A stretch of DNA of 64,000 nucleotides. Source: Arthrobacter sp. 260. Lineage in GTDB: Bacteria; Actinomycetota; Actinomycetes; Actinomycetales; Micrococcaceae. Positions 40,634 to 52,250 of this stretch are shown piece by piece. The DNA lies in NCBI RefSeq assembly GCF_013116745.1, contig NZ_JABFOE010000001.1, positions 62,001-126,000 on the forward strand. Direction: 5' to 3'. The position numbers and the translations under genes were made by a program. A model generated the notes under the pieces. The model worked only from the letters and a program-made list of their open reading frames with translations. It had not been told where the DNA came from and made no database searches. Position 1 is the first letter of the stretch. The number at the start of each line of letters is the position of its first letter.

Positions 40634-42722
40634 TGCCTGCATCCTTTCGGCCCGGGGTGGAGCCGTCGGTGTCGGGGATTTCTGGGGTGGTGCGAATGAC
40701 GCGGACCGCACCGGCGGGAACGACGACGACGCCGTTCACCGGCTCAGCGGTGAGAAGTTCGACGCCGCTGACCCGGTGCTTGCGGTCCTCGGCGGAGTGA
40801 TTGATCAAGAAGAGGTACTCGTGGCCGTCCCCGCGGCGGGTGACCGCTTCGAGGCCCGCCTGCGCGTCGGGGAGAAGGATGCCGGCTCCCACCGCGGCGC
40901 GGAGCAGCAGGTCCTTCAGGACACCCGGGTCCAGCACTGTCGCGGCGTACCAGGCAACGCCTGCGCCGAACTGGTTGCGGGTCACCGCGGGCGTTCCCGC
41001 ATGGGCTCCGGTCGCGTAGCTCAGATGTGCTTCCGCAGTGGTGAGGCGTAGCGCCTCCGACCACAGTGCGGCGGGGGAGCCGTTGTCCAGCGTGAGCGGG
41101 TGCGCCGGGTCGAGGGGAAAGAACTCTTCAGTGCGGATCCCTAGCAGGTCCCTGAAGGCGCCCGGGTAGCCGCCAGGGCGGACCCGCTCGTTCTCGTCGA
41201 CGATCCCGCTGAAGAAGGTGACGACGGCGGATCCGCCGCCGTCGACGTAGTCGCTGATGACCGCCGCGTGCTCGTCGCGCACCAGGTACAGGTTGGGCAC
41301 CACTACCAGCTGGTAGCCGGCGAGATCAGCGCCGGGGGCCACCACGTCGACAGTGAGTCCGGCCTCCCACAGCGCCTGGTAGACAGAGTGGACCTGATCC
41401 AGGTAATTGATGTCACCGGACGGGTGCGACTCCTGGTCGTGGGCCCACCATGCCTCCCAGCTGAAGATGATCGCGACCCCGGCGCGCACCGTGGTGCCCG
41501 CGACTTCGCGCAGCTTCCGGAGGGAAGCGCCGAGCTCGACGACGTTGCGCCAGGTCTGTGAGTCGGTGCCGGCGTGCGGCAGCATCGCCGAGTGGAACTT
41601 CTCGCTGCCCTGGAGCGACGCGCGCCATTGGAAAAAGCAGAGTCCGTCGGCGCCGCGGGCGAGGTGGGCGAGGGAATTACGCAGCATCTCCCCGGGTACT
41701 TTGGCAATGTTCCGCGGCTGCCAGTTCACCGCGCCCGTGGAATGCTCCATCAGTAGCCATGGTTTCCCCTGGGCGAGCCCCCGCGTGGTGTCGGCGGCGA
41801 AAGCCAGTTCGGCCAGCGGCGCATCGAGCCGGTGGTCGAGGTAGTGGTCGTTGGCAATGACGTCCATCTCGGGGGCCCAGGCCCAATAATCCTGAGTGCG
41901 GATGTGAGCGGTGACCATGAAGTTGGTGGTGACAGGGATTGAGCTGTGGCTCCGGATCATGGCGGCCTCGGCCCGGTAGTACTCGAGCAGGCTATCGGAG
42001 CTGAACCGGTGGAAATCGAGCACCTGGGTGGGGTTGTGGGCCGAGATGGTGGCCCGTGGGGGGAGGATCTGGGACCAGTCGGAGTACCGCTGGCTCCAGA
42101 AGGAAGTCCCCCAGGCCTGGTTGAGCGCCGCCACGGTGGTGTAGCGGTCCTGCAGCCAGAGGCGGAAGGCAGCCGCGGAGGCGTCGCAGTAGCACAGGGC
42201 ATTGTGGCAGCCGAGTTCATTCGACACGTGCCAGAGTCTGACCGCCGGGTGGTCCCCATACCGCCGTGCCACCTGTTCCACGAGTCGCAGGGCGCGCTCG
42301 CGGAACACCGGCGAGCTGGGGCACCAGGCCTGACGCCCGCCTGGCCATCGGCGGGTGCCGTCAGCCATCTGCGGGAGGATCTCCGGGTGCAGCGTGGTCA
42401 ACCAGGGCGGTGGGGAGGATGTGCCGGTGCCCAGGTTCACCGAGATGCCGTTGGCGTACAGGAGGTTGATGACCTCGTCGAGGCGGTCCACCTCGAAGCT
42501 CCCCTCGGAGGGTTCTAGCTCCGCCCAGCCGAAGATGTTGATGGCGACGAAGTTGACGCCCGCTTCTTTCATCAGCCGAACGTCCTCGACCCACACGGAC
42601 GGGTCCCACTGCTCCGGATTGTAGTCACAGCCGAAGACCAGGTCTCCGGTGCCGGAGAGGTCAGTGACGGTCATCGTGCTCGGTTTCAACCCGGCTCCTC
42701 GTAGTCGTGCATGGATGTTCAT
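40620..42722 (-). CDS. GH42 beta-galactosidase
   Basis: 700 residues. GH42 family features: VFGCDYNPEQWDPSVW, INIFGWAELEPSEG, the acid/base Glu in LWHVSNELGCH (about E169) and the nucleophile Glu in LLMEHSTGAVNW (about E326). Cys residues at about 134, 172, 177 and 179 match the zinc cluster of many GH42 enzymes. No signal peptide, so it acts on imported sugars. Neither the ATG at 42722 nor the one at 42674 has a clear ribosome-binding site; the longer start is given. First gene of the operon. Confidence 0.94.
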   Translation of the reverse strand: MNIHARLRGAGLKPSTMTVTDLSGTGDLVFGCDYNPEQWDPSVWVEDVRLMKEAGVNFVAINIFGWAELEPSEGSFEVDRLDEVINLLYANGISVNLGTGTSSPPPWLTTLHPEILPQMADGTRRWPGGRQAWCPSSPVFRERALRLVEQVARRYGDHPAVRLWHVSNELGCHNALCYCDASAAAFRLWLQDRYTTVAALNQAWGTSFWSQRYSDWSQILPPRATISAHNPTQVLDFHRFSSDSLLEYYRAEAAMIRSHSSIPVTTNFMVTAHIRTQDYWAWAPEMDVIANDHYLDHRLDAPLAELAFAADTTRGLAQGKPWLLMEHSTGAVNWQPRNIAKVPGEMLRNSLAHLARGADGLCFFQWRASLQGSEKFHSAMLPHAGTDSQTWRNVVELGASLRKLREVAGTTVRAGVAIIFSWEAWWAHDQESHPSGDINYLDQVHSVYQALWEAGLTVDVVAPGADLAGYQLVVVPNLYLVRDEHAAVISDYVDGGGSAVVTFFSGIVDENERVRPGGYPGAFRDLLGIRTEEFFPLDPAHPLTLDNGSPAALWSEALRLTTAEAHLSYATGAHAGTPAVTRNQFGAGVAWYAATVLDPGVLKDLLLRAAVGAGILLPDAQAGLEAVTRRGDGHEYLFLINHSAEDRKHRVSGVELLTAEPVNGVVVVPAGAVRVIRTTPEIPDTDGSTPGRKDAGNDSP

Positions 42723-42755
42723 GCCGAGGGCGACCGGGGTGCTGGTGATGCGTTC

Positions 42756-42769
42756 TGTGAACGCTCCCA
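42756..42769. promoter_or_regulatory. LacI-type operator O2 (leader side)
   Basis: TGTGAACGCTCCCA, a near-palindrome with central CG like LacI-family sites. It lies downstream of the predicted transcription start, 47 bases centre to centre from the other copy. Confidence 0.6.
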
Positions 42770-42794
42770 GACCCGTGCTGAAAGCTCGCCTTCG

Positions 42795-42823
42795 AGATTA
42801 TCTGTGAACGTTCCCAGAGTAAG
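42795..42823 (-). promoter_or_regulatory. Promoter of the beta-galactoside operon
   Basis: On the minus strand TAATCT (42800-42795) makes a good -10 box, and a weak CTTACT lies 17 bases upstream. The operator O1 sits between the two boxes, as expected for repression by the divergent LacI-type protein. Confidence 0.5.
42803..42816. promoter_or_regulatory. LacI-type operator O1 (core promoter)
   Basis: TGTGAACGTTCCCA matches its own reverse complement at 12 of 14 positions and has the central ACGT common in LacI-family operators. Confidence 0.65.
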
Positions 42824-42912
42824 GCACGTCACATTTGGTTGTCAACGAAAGCTGAAGCGCCGCTGCAGCCGGGCCCCGGCTCGACGAGCCTCAGGCCAGC
42901 GGATCGCTCGGC

Positions 42913-42924
42913 TAAAGTACAGGT
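42913..42924 (+). promoter_or_regulatory. Possible leaderless -10 box of the LacI-type gene
   Basis: TAAAGT (42913-42918) lies six bases before the ATG at 42925. Confidence 0.4.
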
Positions 42925-43941
42925 ATGGAGTCAACTCGCACGCGCATCAGGAGGGCAACCATCAATGATGTTGCCTCGGCGGCGGGGCTGTCCCGTGGAA
43001 CGGTGTCCCGGGTGGTCAACGGGGAACGCTATGTGTCCGAGGATGCGAAGCTTGCCGTGGAGGAAGCAATCCTGAAGGTGGGCTACGTCAGGAACTCGGT
43101 GGCCCGGAACCTGGTCCGGCAGCAGTCGGGCGCCATCGGGTTGATTATCCATGAACCCCATTCGCTCCTGTTCGAGGACCCAAATATCGGGTCAATCCTG
43201 CTGGGCGCGAACGCGGTGCTCTCGGCCGCCGACTACCAGTTGGTCACCCTGATTATCGATTCCGCGCGTGATAGCCGACGGGTTGCGGACTACCTCCAGG
43301 GCGGTTTGGTGGACGGCGCGGTGATCGTGTCGGCCAGGGAATCCGATCCGATTGCCTTGGCTGTCAAGAACCTGGGAGTGCCAGCGGCGTTTGTGGGCCA
43401 CCCGCCGGGCATCCCGGATATCCCCTATGTGGCGATCGACAACGCGGCCGCAGCGGAGGCCATCACGTCCCACCTTCTCGGGACCGGCCGAACCCGGGTG
43501 GGGATGATCGCGTGCGCGCTGGACCGGGACTCCGGCCAGGACCGCCTGGCGGGGTTCAAGGCGGCAATGGGGGAGCTGTTTGACCCGGAGCTGGTGGTGG
43601 AATACCCGCTCTACACCTACGGGTTCGGGCTGGAGGGGATGCAGGAACTGTTGCGTCGCCGCCCTGACCTGGACGGCGTGTTTGCTGCTTCGGACGCCGT
43701 GGCAGCGGGGGCGATGACTGCCCTGCAGGAAACCGGTCGCCAGGTGCCGGGGGACGTGGGAATCGTCGGTTTTGACGACAGCAGTTGGGCCTTGCGGTGT
43801 CGGCCTCAGCTCTCCACGGTCAGGCAGCCCGCCGACCTCCTGGGGGAGCGCGCGGCGGAGCTGGTACTGGCCCAGATCCGTGGCCTGCCCAGCCCGGCAG
43901 AAGTGCTCGAAACGTCAGTGATGTGGCGGGGCTCGGCCTAG
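42925..43941 (+). CDS. LacI-family transcriptional regulator
   Basis: 338 residues. The N-terminal HTH ATINDVASAAGLSRGTVSRVVNG (about 11-33) and hinge (VGYVRNSVARNLVR) are followed by a sugar-binding periplasmic-protein-like domain (about 65-330; GVIDNAAAAEA-like dimer region, VIVSARE, FDDSSWALRCRPQLSTVRQP). Divergent from the GH42 operon with two matching operators in the gap, so it most likely represses that operon and responds to a beta-galactoside. Confidence 0.94.
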   Translation: MESTRTRIRRATINDVASAAGLSRGTVSRVVNGERYVSEDAKLAVEEAILKVGYVRNSVARNLVRQQSGAIGLIIHEPHSLLFEDPNIGSILLGANAVLSAADYQLVTLIIDSARDSRRVADYLQGGLVDGAVIVSARESDPIALAVKNLGVPAAFVGHPPGIPDIPYVAIDNAAAAEAITSHLLGTGRTRVGMIACALDRDSGQDRLAGFKAAMGELFDPELVVEYPLYTYGFGLEGMQELLRRRPDLDGVFAASDAVAAGAMTALQETGRQVPGDVGIVGFDDSSWALRCRPQLSTVRQPADLLGERAAELVLAQIRGLPSPAEVLETSVMWRGSA

Positions 43942-43962
43942 CTAACCGGGCATGGCCGGGCA

Positions 43963-44400
43963 TTACCTCCGCAATCGCCGCCGGGCCTGACTGATCGCCA
44001 CCGTGCACTCACGGATTTCGCAGGCACAGTAGAACATGTCGTCCGGGTACCGGTGCCGTACCCAGCGCAGCAGACGGTCGGTCAAACTGATCTGTGTGCG
44101 CGCGTCCGCCGGATCCCGCATCAGCCACCTGTCGTTGAGGAAGTCCGGCAGGCAGAACACCAGATCGTGGGCAGTGAACAGCCGGCGGAACGCGCCGTAC
44201 GGGTGGAACTCACGCTCCGCCGCGAGCAGGGTCCCAGCTGCGGTACCCAGCACCGCGTCAGCGTCGACTGACTCCAGATAGCAGGACAGGTGCACCATCA
44301 CCCGGTAATATCGGGCGCCGACGGAGGGGCTCCGGCCAGCACCGACATCCTGAAGGAAAGATCGCAGGATGACATCAACATGAGGAATGTCCGTTTCCAT
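43963..44400 (-). CDS. Hypothetical protein, weakly like a recombinase core-binding domain
   Basis: 145 residues from the ATG at 44400; ATGs at 44415 and 44544 are in frame, but the extra residues are less protein-like. I do not recognise the family with confidence. The first part (VDVILRSFLQDVGAGRSPSV, then ARYYRVMVHLSCYLESVD) looks helical and reminds me of the SAM-like core-binding domain of tyrosine recombinases, but no catalytic domain follows. The middle has LVFCLPDFLNDRWL and the end is strongly basic (QARRRLRR). Convergent with the LacI-type gene. Confidence 0.6.
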   Translation of the reverse strand: METDIPHVDVILRSFLQDVGAGRSPSVGARYYRVMVHLSCYLESVDADAVLGTAAGTLLAAEREFHPYGAFRRLFTAHDLVFCLPDFLNDRWLMRDPADARTQISLTDRLLRWVRHRYPDDMFYCACEIRECTVAISQARRRLRR

Positions 44401-44601
44401 GCCCAACTGTCCCATCCGGTACCGACAGTTAAAGGCCACAACGATGGGCGGACTGCAGGTGTCCGGTTTGCGATCCTGCCGACTCGGTGAGCAAGCTGGA
44501 CAAGAAGGGTCAACATGGGCATTGGTGAGGAAGATGTTGGACACGGATGTCCAGGTTGCCCACCAATATGACGAAGGCGGCGGCGCAGGGCTTCGGGTGG
44601 C

Positions 44602-45855
44602 CTACCCGGCGACGGGTTCGACCACCATGGCCACCCTGTCCTCGCCGATCCGGGTCAGCACCAGGGTGGCCTTCTTCTTGCCACCAGCTTTTGCTGACTT
44701 GCCGGATCCTGCCAGGAGCTGCTTGCGCAACTCCTCAGGGGTCACCGAGGTTCCACGTTTCTTGATGTCGAGAATACTGATGCCCTGCTCCCGCACCCAG
44801 GTCTTGAGGGCGCGGACGTTGTACGGCATCACGTCGATCACCCTGTAGGCACGGGCGAACGGCGTGTCTTGCAGGGTCGGGGCGCAGATGTAGGCGATCC
44901 GCTGATCCAACAGGTGGCCGCCCAGCTGCCTGGCGACGTCGGCCACCAGGCCCGCGCGGATCACGGCGCCGTCCGGTTCGTAGAGGTAGCCCTCGGGAGC
45001 GCCGAGGGGTGGCCGGCCGTCGTCGTCGAAATCGGATCCGCTGGTGAGCTCGGCGGCTCCATGCGCGCTGATCACGAGCGCCGACCGGCGGACGTGCGGC
45101 CGCTTCAGGGAGTTGAACCAGAGCGCCACCTCGGTGACGTCCCCGTCCACCGACACCCACTGCGCCTCACAGCCCGCAGGCACCGCGGTGTGCGGGATGC
45201 CCGGGCCCAGCTTGACCCCGACGGCGGTGCCGCTGTCGGCCAGCCGTTCCACGAACGAGAGGGGAGGGGAGAAGGCCTCCGGGTCGAACAATCGTTTGGT
45301 GCCCGAGGTACTGGTGGTCCGGCGGGCAGGGTCCAGCCACACGCCGTCGTACCCGGAGAGGTCGAATGACTCGGCGTCGCCACCCACCACCGTGGCATTC
45401 GGCCAGGGCATCAGGTTCATGGTGGCAGCGGCGGCGGTGGTCTCATCGATCTCGACTGCTGTCACCTGCCGGTCCAGGCTGGCGAGGGCCATCGCGTCGG
45501 CGCCGATCCCGCACCCCAGATCGGCCACGCGTTCCAGTCCGGCAGTGACGTAGCGTTCGGCGTGACGGGCGGCCACCCCGAGGCGGGTTGCCTGTTCCAG
45601 TCCCGCAGCGGTGAAGAGCATGCGGGCAGCAAAAGGACCGAATTTCGCCTCCCCCTTGGCACGGAGCCTCGACTGGGTGAGGGCGGCCGAGATGACCTCC
45701 GGATCGTGCCCGTCCCGGCGCAGGGAGGTGCTGAGGCGCAGGGTGTCGGCGTCATCGTAGGGGGCCAGTGAGTTCAGCAACTCCCACCCCTCAGGGGTCA
45801 GGAGCGGCGCGATTGGATCCGGGGAAGCGGCCGCGGCGTCGGCGTCAGCGGCCAT
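44602..45855 (-). CDS. Class I SAM-dependent methyltransferase with THUMP-like C-terminal domain
   Basis: 417 residues. The SAM site is VADLGCGIGADAMALASLDRQVTAVEID (about 115-142), followed by YDGVWLDPARRT, an NPPY-like position with changed residues. The C-terminal part (about 330-410; YNVRALKTWVREQGISILDIKKRG) resembles the THUMP-like domain. It probably methylates RNA, but the target is unknown. The ATG lies one base after the prfC stop, so they are co-expressed. Confidence 0.85.
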   Translation of the reverse strand: MAADADAAAASPDPIAPLLTPEGWELLNSLAPYDDADTLRLSTSLRRDGHDPEVISAALTQSRLRAKGEAKFGPFAARMLFTAAGLEQATRLGVAARHAERYVTAGLERVADLGCGIGADAMALASLDRQVTAVEIDETTAAAATMNLMPWPNATVVGGDAESFDLSGYDGVWLDPARRTTSTSGTKRLFDPEAFSPPLSFVERLADSGTAVGVKLGPGIPHTAVPAGCEAQWVSVDGDVTEVALWFNSLKRPHVRRSALVISAHGAAELTSGSDFDDDGRPPLGAPEGYLYEPDGAVIRAGLVADVARQLGGHLLDQRIAYICAPTLQDTPFARAYRVIDVMPYNVRALKTWVREQGISILDIKKRGTSVTPEELRKQLLAGSGKSAKAGGKKKATLVLTRIGEDRVAMVVEPVAG

Positions 45856-45856
45856 C

Positions 45857-47482
45857 TCAGTAGCCCCGGGCGTCCCCGGCGTCAGTGCCGATCACTGACA
45901 GGGAAATCTCCGGCGAGTTCTTCTCTACCCGGCGGAGTGCCCAGACGTCGTTGAAGAGGGCCAGGTATTCGCCGTCGGACCGGATCAGCACTTCGGTGCC
46001 GCGGATGGCGCTGAGCGCGGCCTGGGCGTCGTGGGTGGTGAGCCTGGCCAGCGAATACTGCAGCGGTTCCATCCGCATGGGCGCGCTGAAGTCGTGTTCC
46101 ATCCGGTCCGCGACCACTTCGAACTGCATCGGTCCGACCGCGGCCAGCACTGGCGCCTGGTCTCCCCGGAGATCAGAGCGGAGTACCTGGATGATTCCCT
46201 CGTGGCCGAGCTGTTCGATCCCGCGCCGGAACTGTTTGAAACGGCTGGGGTCCTTGGACCGGGCCACCCGGAAGTGCTCGGGGCTGAACAGGGGGATCGG
46301 TGGGTACTCGACCGGCTCCTCGACGTAGAGGCTATCGCCCATCCGCAGGGCGGAGGCGTTGACCAGCCCGACGACGTCGCCCGGCCAGGCCTCGTCGATC
46401 ACCTCGCGTTCGCGGCCGAACAGCTGCTGCGCGTACTTGGTGGCGAAAGTTTTCCCCGAGTTGGCGTGGGTGACCACCATGCCGCGTTCGAAGACGCCGG
46501 AGCAGACCCTGATGAAGGCCACATGATCGCGGTGGGCGCGGTTCATGCCAGCCTGCACCTTGAAGACGAAGCCCGAGAAGGGTGCGTCCACAGGGCGGGG
46601 ATTGCCGTCAATGTCCTTGCGGGGTGAGGCGGCGGGCGCCAGGTCAACCAGGGTGTCGAGGATGTGTTGTACGCCGAAGTTCAGGACCGCTGACGAGAAC
46701 AGCACCGGCGTCCCGGTTCCGGCGTGGAAGCTCTCCTTATCGAAGGGCTGATTCGACTCGATCACCAGCGACGCCTCGTCGAGGGCGTCGGTCCAGGCGT
46801 CGCCCTCCTGGGCAAGCGCCTCGTCAGGGGTGAGGTGCTCCTCCGTGGCGAGGGAGGCGCCAGCGTTTTTCCTGGTGAAGCGGACGAACTCGTCGCGTTT
46901 CAGGTCCCAGACACCGCGGAAGTCGCCGGCAATGCCGACGGCCCAGGTGAGGGGCATGGGGATCAGTCCGGTGCGCTCGGTGATCTCGTCCATCAGGGCC
47001 AGGGTGTCGAGCCCGGGCCGGTCCCACTTGTTGATCACTGTGATGATGGGGATGTTCCGTTGACGACAGACTTCGAACAGCTTCATGGTCTGGGTTTCGA
47101 GGCCCTTGGCGGCGTCGATCAGCATGACCGCGCAGTCCACTGCCGCGAGCACCCGGTAGGTGTCTTCGGAGAAGTCGGAGTGGCCGGGGGTGTCCAGCAG
47201 GTTGATGACGGTGTCCCGGTAGGAGAACTGCAGGGCAGTGGAGCTGATCGAGATGCCGCGGTCCTTTTCCATCTGCATCCAGTCGGAGACGGTCTCCCGA
47301 CGGTTCTCCTTGCCATTGGTGGCACCGGCCGTCCCGATCACCCGGGCATGCAGCGCCAGGGCCTCGGTCAGGGTCGACTTGCCGGCGTCGGGGTGCGAGA
47401 TTACCGCGAAGGTCCGACGGCGGGAAGCCTCCTGGACAATGCCGCTGTTGCTCCGGGCGGTGGCCTGTACCTGCTGGGTCAC
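45857..47482 (-). CDS. prfC: Peptide chain release factor 3
   Basis: 541 residues from the GTG at 47482. A GTPase that recycles RF1/RF2 after termination: FAVISHPDAGKSTLTEAL (G1), DRGISISST (G2), DTPGHSDFSEDTYR (G3), NKWDRPG (G4) and the RF3-type C-terminal domains (FSAPMRMEPLQYSLARL). The in-frame extension to 47692 adds 70 Arg/Pro-rich residues without family likeness and overlaps a plus-strand coding-like frame, so it is rejected. The ribosome-binding site is weak. Confidence 0.94.
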   Translation of the reverse strand: MTQQVQATARSNSGIVQEASRRRTFAVISHPDAGKSTLTEALALHARVIGTAGATNGKENRRETVSDWMQMEKDRGISISSTALQFSYRDTVINLLDTPGHSDFSEDTYRVLAAVDCAVMLIDAAKGLETQTMKLFEVCRQRNIPIITVINKWDRPGLDTLALMDEITERTGLIPMPLTWAVGIAGDFRGVWDLKRDEFVRFTRKNAGASLATEEHLTPDEALAQEGDAWTDALDEASLVIESNQPFDKESFHAGTGTPVLFSSAVLNFGVQHILDTLVDLAPAASPRKDIDGNPRPVDAPFSGFVFKVQAGMNRAHRDHVAFIRVCSGVFERGMVVTHANSGKTFATKYAQQLFGREREVIDEAWPGDVVGLVNASALRMGDSLYVEEPVEYPPIPLFSPEHFRVARSKDPSRFKQFRRGIEQLGHEGIIQVLRSDLRGDQAPVLAAVGPMQFEVVADRMEHDFSAPMRMEPLQYSLARLTTHDAQAALSAIRGTEVLIRSDGEYLALFNDVWALRRVEKNSPEISLSVIGTDAGDARGY

Positions 47483-47572
47483 GAAACTGCTTTCGAAAGA
47501 GAGTGGGATGGCCAGTAAAGGGCCAGTTGCCCAGTCTACTGGGCGGAGTCTAACGGCGTCGAAGGCAGACGC

Positions 47573-47584
47573 TAGGCTCCAGCC
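47573..47584 (+). promoter_or_regulatory. Possible leaderless -10 box of a small gene upstream of groES
   Basis: TAGGCT (47573-47578) lies six bases before a GTG at 47585, the same layout as other leaderless candidates here. Confidence 0.35.
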
Positions 47585-47784
47585 GTGGAGGACCGCGAGA
47601 CGCACCAGCGCCGATCCTGCCGGAGGTCGAGGCGGTGTTCCCCGTGATCCTCGCCGCCGCCGTCGGGATCTCCGCGGGAGTGGGCAGGGCATCGATCATC
47701 AGCAAGGTGAATCCGTGCACCATCCGGACCGGAATGGGGCTGCGCTCGCAGCGCAATCTGGCACTCGCCTTGACCGAGTGCTAA
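47585..47784 (+). pseudogene. Small coding-like ORF, apparently frameshifted, ending in CIRCE 1
   Basis: From 47635 (GTG) to the TAA at 47782-47784 a 49-codon frame has almost only G or C at third positions and a protein-like sequence: a hydrophobic start (VFPVILAAAVGISAGVG) and a basic/polar end (RTGMGLRSQRNLALALTEC). The same frame is coding-like back to about 47609 but has no start codon there. A GTG at 47585, six bases after a -10-like box, opens a different frame (VEDRETHQ) that stops at 47645. A one-base slip near 47607-47610 would join them into a protein of about 66 residues. It may be a broken gene, a sequencing error, or a 49-residue protein starting at 47635. I do not know the family. 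Confidence 0.45.
47758..47784. promoter_or_regulatory. CIRCE element 1 (HrcA operator)
   Basis: CTGGCACTC, nine bases, GAGTGCTAA. The right arm matches the CIRCE consensus exactly and the left at 7 of 9. The groES -35 box lies in the nine-base spacer. Confidence 0.85.
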
Positions 47785-47798
47785 CCAATGCATAAAGT
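47770..47798 (+). promoter_or_regulatory. groES-groEL promoter
   Basis: TTGACC (47770-47775), 17 bases, TAAAGT (47793-47798). The expected start near 47805 lies at the beginning of CIRCE 2, so HrcA bound at both sites would block the promoter. Confidence 0.75.
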
Positions 47799-47803
47799 CA
47801 GAC

Positions 47804-47830
47804 TTGGCACTCTCACCATGAGGGTGCTAA
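47804..47830. promoter_or_regulatory. CIRCE element 2 (HrcA operator)
   Basis: TTGGCACTC, nine bases, GGGTGCTAA; each arm matches the CIRCE consensus at 8 of 9. It covers the predicted transcription start and first transcribed bases. Confidence 0.85.
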
Positions 47831-47925
47831 CTCCTTCAGGGAAGCGTGAGCCGGCACCGCGACGACGGTCAGCGCCATCCGAAGGCCTTAATTCCATTTG
47901 TCACCCAAGCGAAGGAGAGGTCCGC

Positions 47926-48222
47926 GTGCCGGTCTCTATTAAGCCTCTTGAGGATCGTATTGTTGTCCGCCCACTGGAAGCCGAGCAGACCACTGCCTCG
48001 GGTCTGGTCATCCCGGATACTGCCAAGGAAAAGCCCCAGGAGGGCGAAGTTGTTGCAGTAGGCCCAGGTCGCGTTGACGATAACGGAAACCGCGTCCCCG
48101 TCGATGTAGCCGAAGGCGACATTGTCATCTACTCCAAGTACGGCGGAACCGAAGTCAAGCACGCCGGCGCAGAGTACCTCGTACTCTCGGCTCGCGACGT
48201 ACTGGCGATCGTCGTTAAGTAG
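47926..48222 (+). CDS. groES: Co-chaperonin GroES
   Basis: 98 residues. [76 protein letters not shown] match GroES. It caps the GroEL chamber. The GTG at 47926 has GAAGGAG eight bases upstream; in-frame starts further up are inside the promoter region and rejected. Controlled by two CIREs upstream and followed by a hairpin before groEL. Confidence 0.97.
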   Translation: MPVSIKPLEDRIVVRPLEAEQTTASGLVIPDTAKEKPQEGEVVAVGPGRVDDNGNRVPVDVAEGDIVIYSKYGGTEVKHAGAEYLVLSARDVLAIVVK

Positions 48223-49971
<1,749 letters not shown>

Positions 49972-50013
49972 CGGCACCGACCTCGCGTCCCCCGGACGCA
50001 GGGCCACTCAGTA

Positions 50014-50053
50014 ACGACGACACCCCCGGTTCTTCGACCGGGGGTGTCGTCGT
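50014..50053 (+). terminator. groEL terminator
   Basis: Perfect 17-base stem (50014-50030 with 50037-50053), loop TCTTCG (a stable tetraloop type). No long T-run, as often in high-GC genomes. Confidence 0.85.
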
Positions 50054-50106
50054 ACGCCGGGTAGCACCAAGCGTCAGGTTCCAGTGGCAGAGGGGATTAT
50101 TCACCG

Positions 50107-50472
50107 ATGGATTTCTCTGTGGGACTCATCAGCTTCGTCGCAGGCGTGATCATGACCCTGTGCGGCGTGAACGTCTACCGTGGTCGCTGGCGGACCTGGC
50201 TGCAACCGGGTCTCATCCCGCGCGTGGACAGCTATGTTGGCCTGGGATTGCTCTTTGGCGGGATCGGCTTTGCCCTGGCGCCGCTGGCAGCCCTCCTGGC
50301 GGATGTGGACGCCCCGCGACCGCTCACGGTTGTAGCAGTCGGGATGACCATGACCGGCATCCTGCTGTGGTTGCTGAGCACCGCCTGGCTGCCGCGGTTC
50401 ATGCGCCCCGCGTGGGTGAGGGCCGAACAGGATGCGCAAAGTCGTCCTCCCGGATCAGACGACCGCCCGTGA
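50107..50472 (+). CDS. Small hypothetical membrane protein
   Basis: 121 residues. Three hydrophobic segments (about 3-23, 44-66 and 73-95) and a polar, Arg/Asp-rich tail. I do not recognise the family. The ATG at 50107 has AGAGGGG about 11 bases upstream. It lies between groEL and guaB in the same direction, with terminators only on the groEL side, so it may be read with guaB. Confidence 0.7.
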   Translation: MDFSVGLISFVAGVIMTLCGVNVYRGRWRTWLQPGLIPRVDSYVGLGLLFGGIGFALAPLAALLADVDAPRPLTVVAVGMTMTGILLWLLSTAWLPRFMRPAWVRAEQDAQSRPPGSDDRP

Positions 50473-50589
50473 GCGACTTCACGCCCCGCCAAAGCGCCCG
50501 CGGAATAGGGTGCGCCCGGCAATGGTTTTAGGATGAGAGTCTGGCAGTCCGATCATCCGAGGGCCAGCTTCTACCAACAGACCATCTGA

Positions 50590-52131
<1,542 letters not shown>

Positions 52132-52250
52132 CCAGCACGTCCCGCTGGAAGGAAGTAGCGGGCCTCCGTGACTGAGGCGGGCCGTGATGGCCAATGGCCA
52201 CGATGGACTGTGCGCAGGTGACCTGCCGCGAGAATGAAGAACGGTGAGCC

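Noticed and set aside
47483-47692. 70-residue extension of release factor 3
   Set aside because: Arg/Pro-rich, absent from the family, and it overlaps a plus-strand frame with coding-like codon use.
50470-50535. 21-codon frame overlapping the end of the small membrane protein gene
   Set aside because: It begins with a GTGA overlap but is too short, has no ribosome-binding evidence and mixed codon use.
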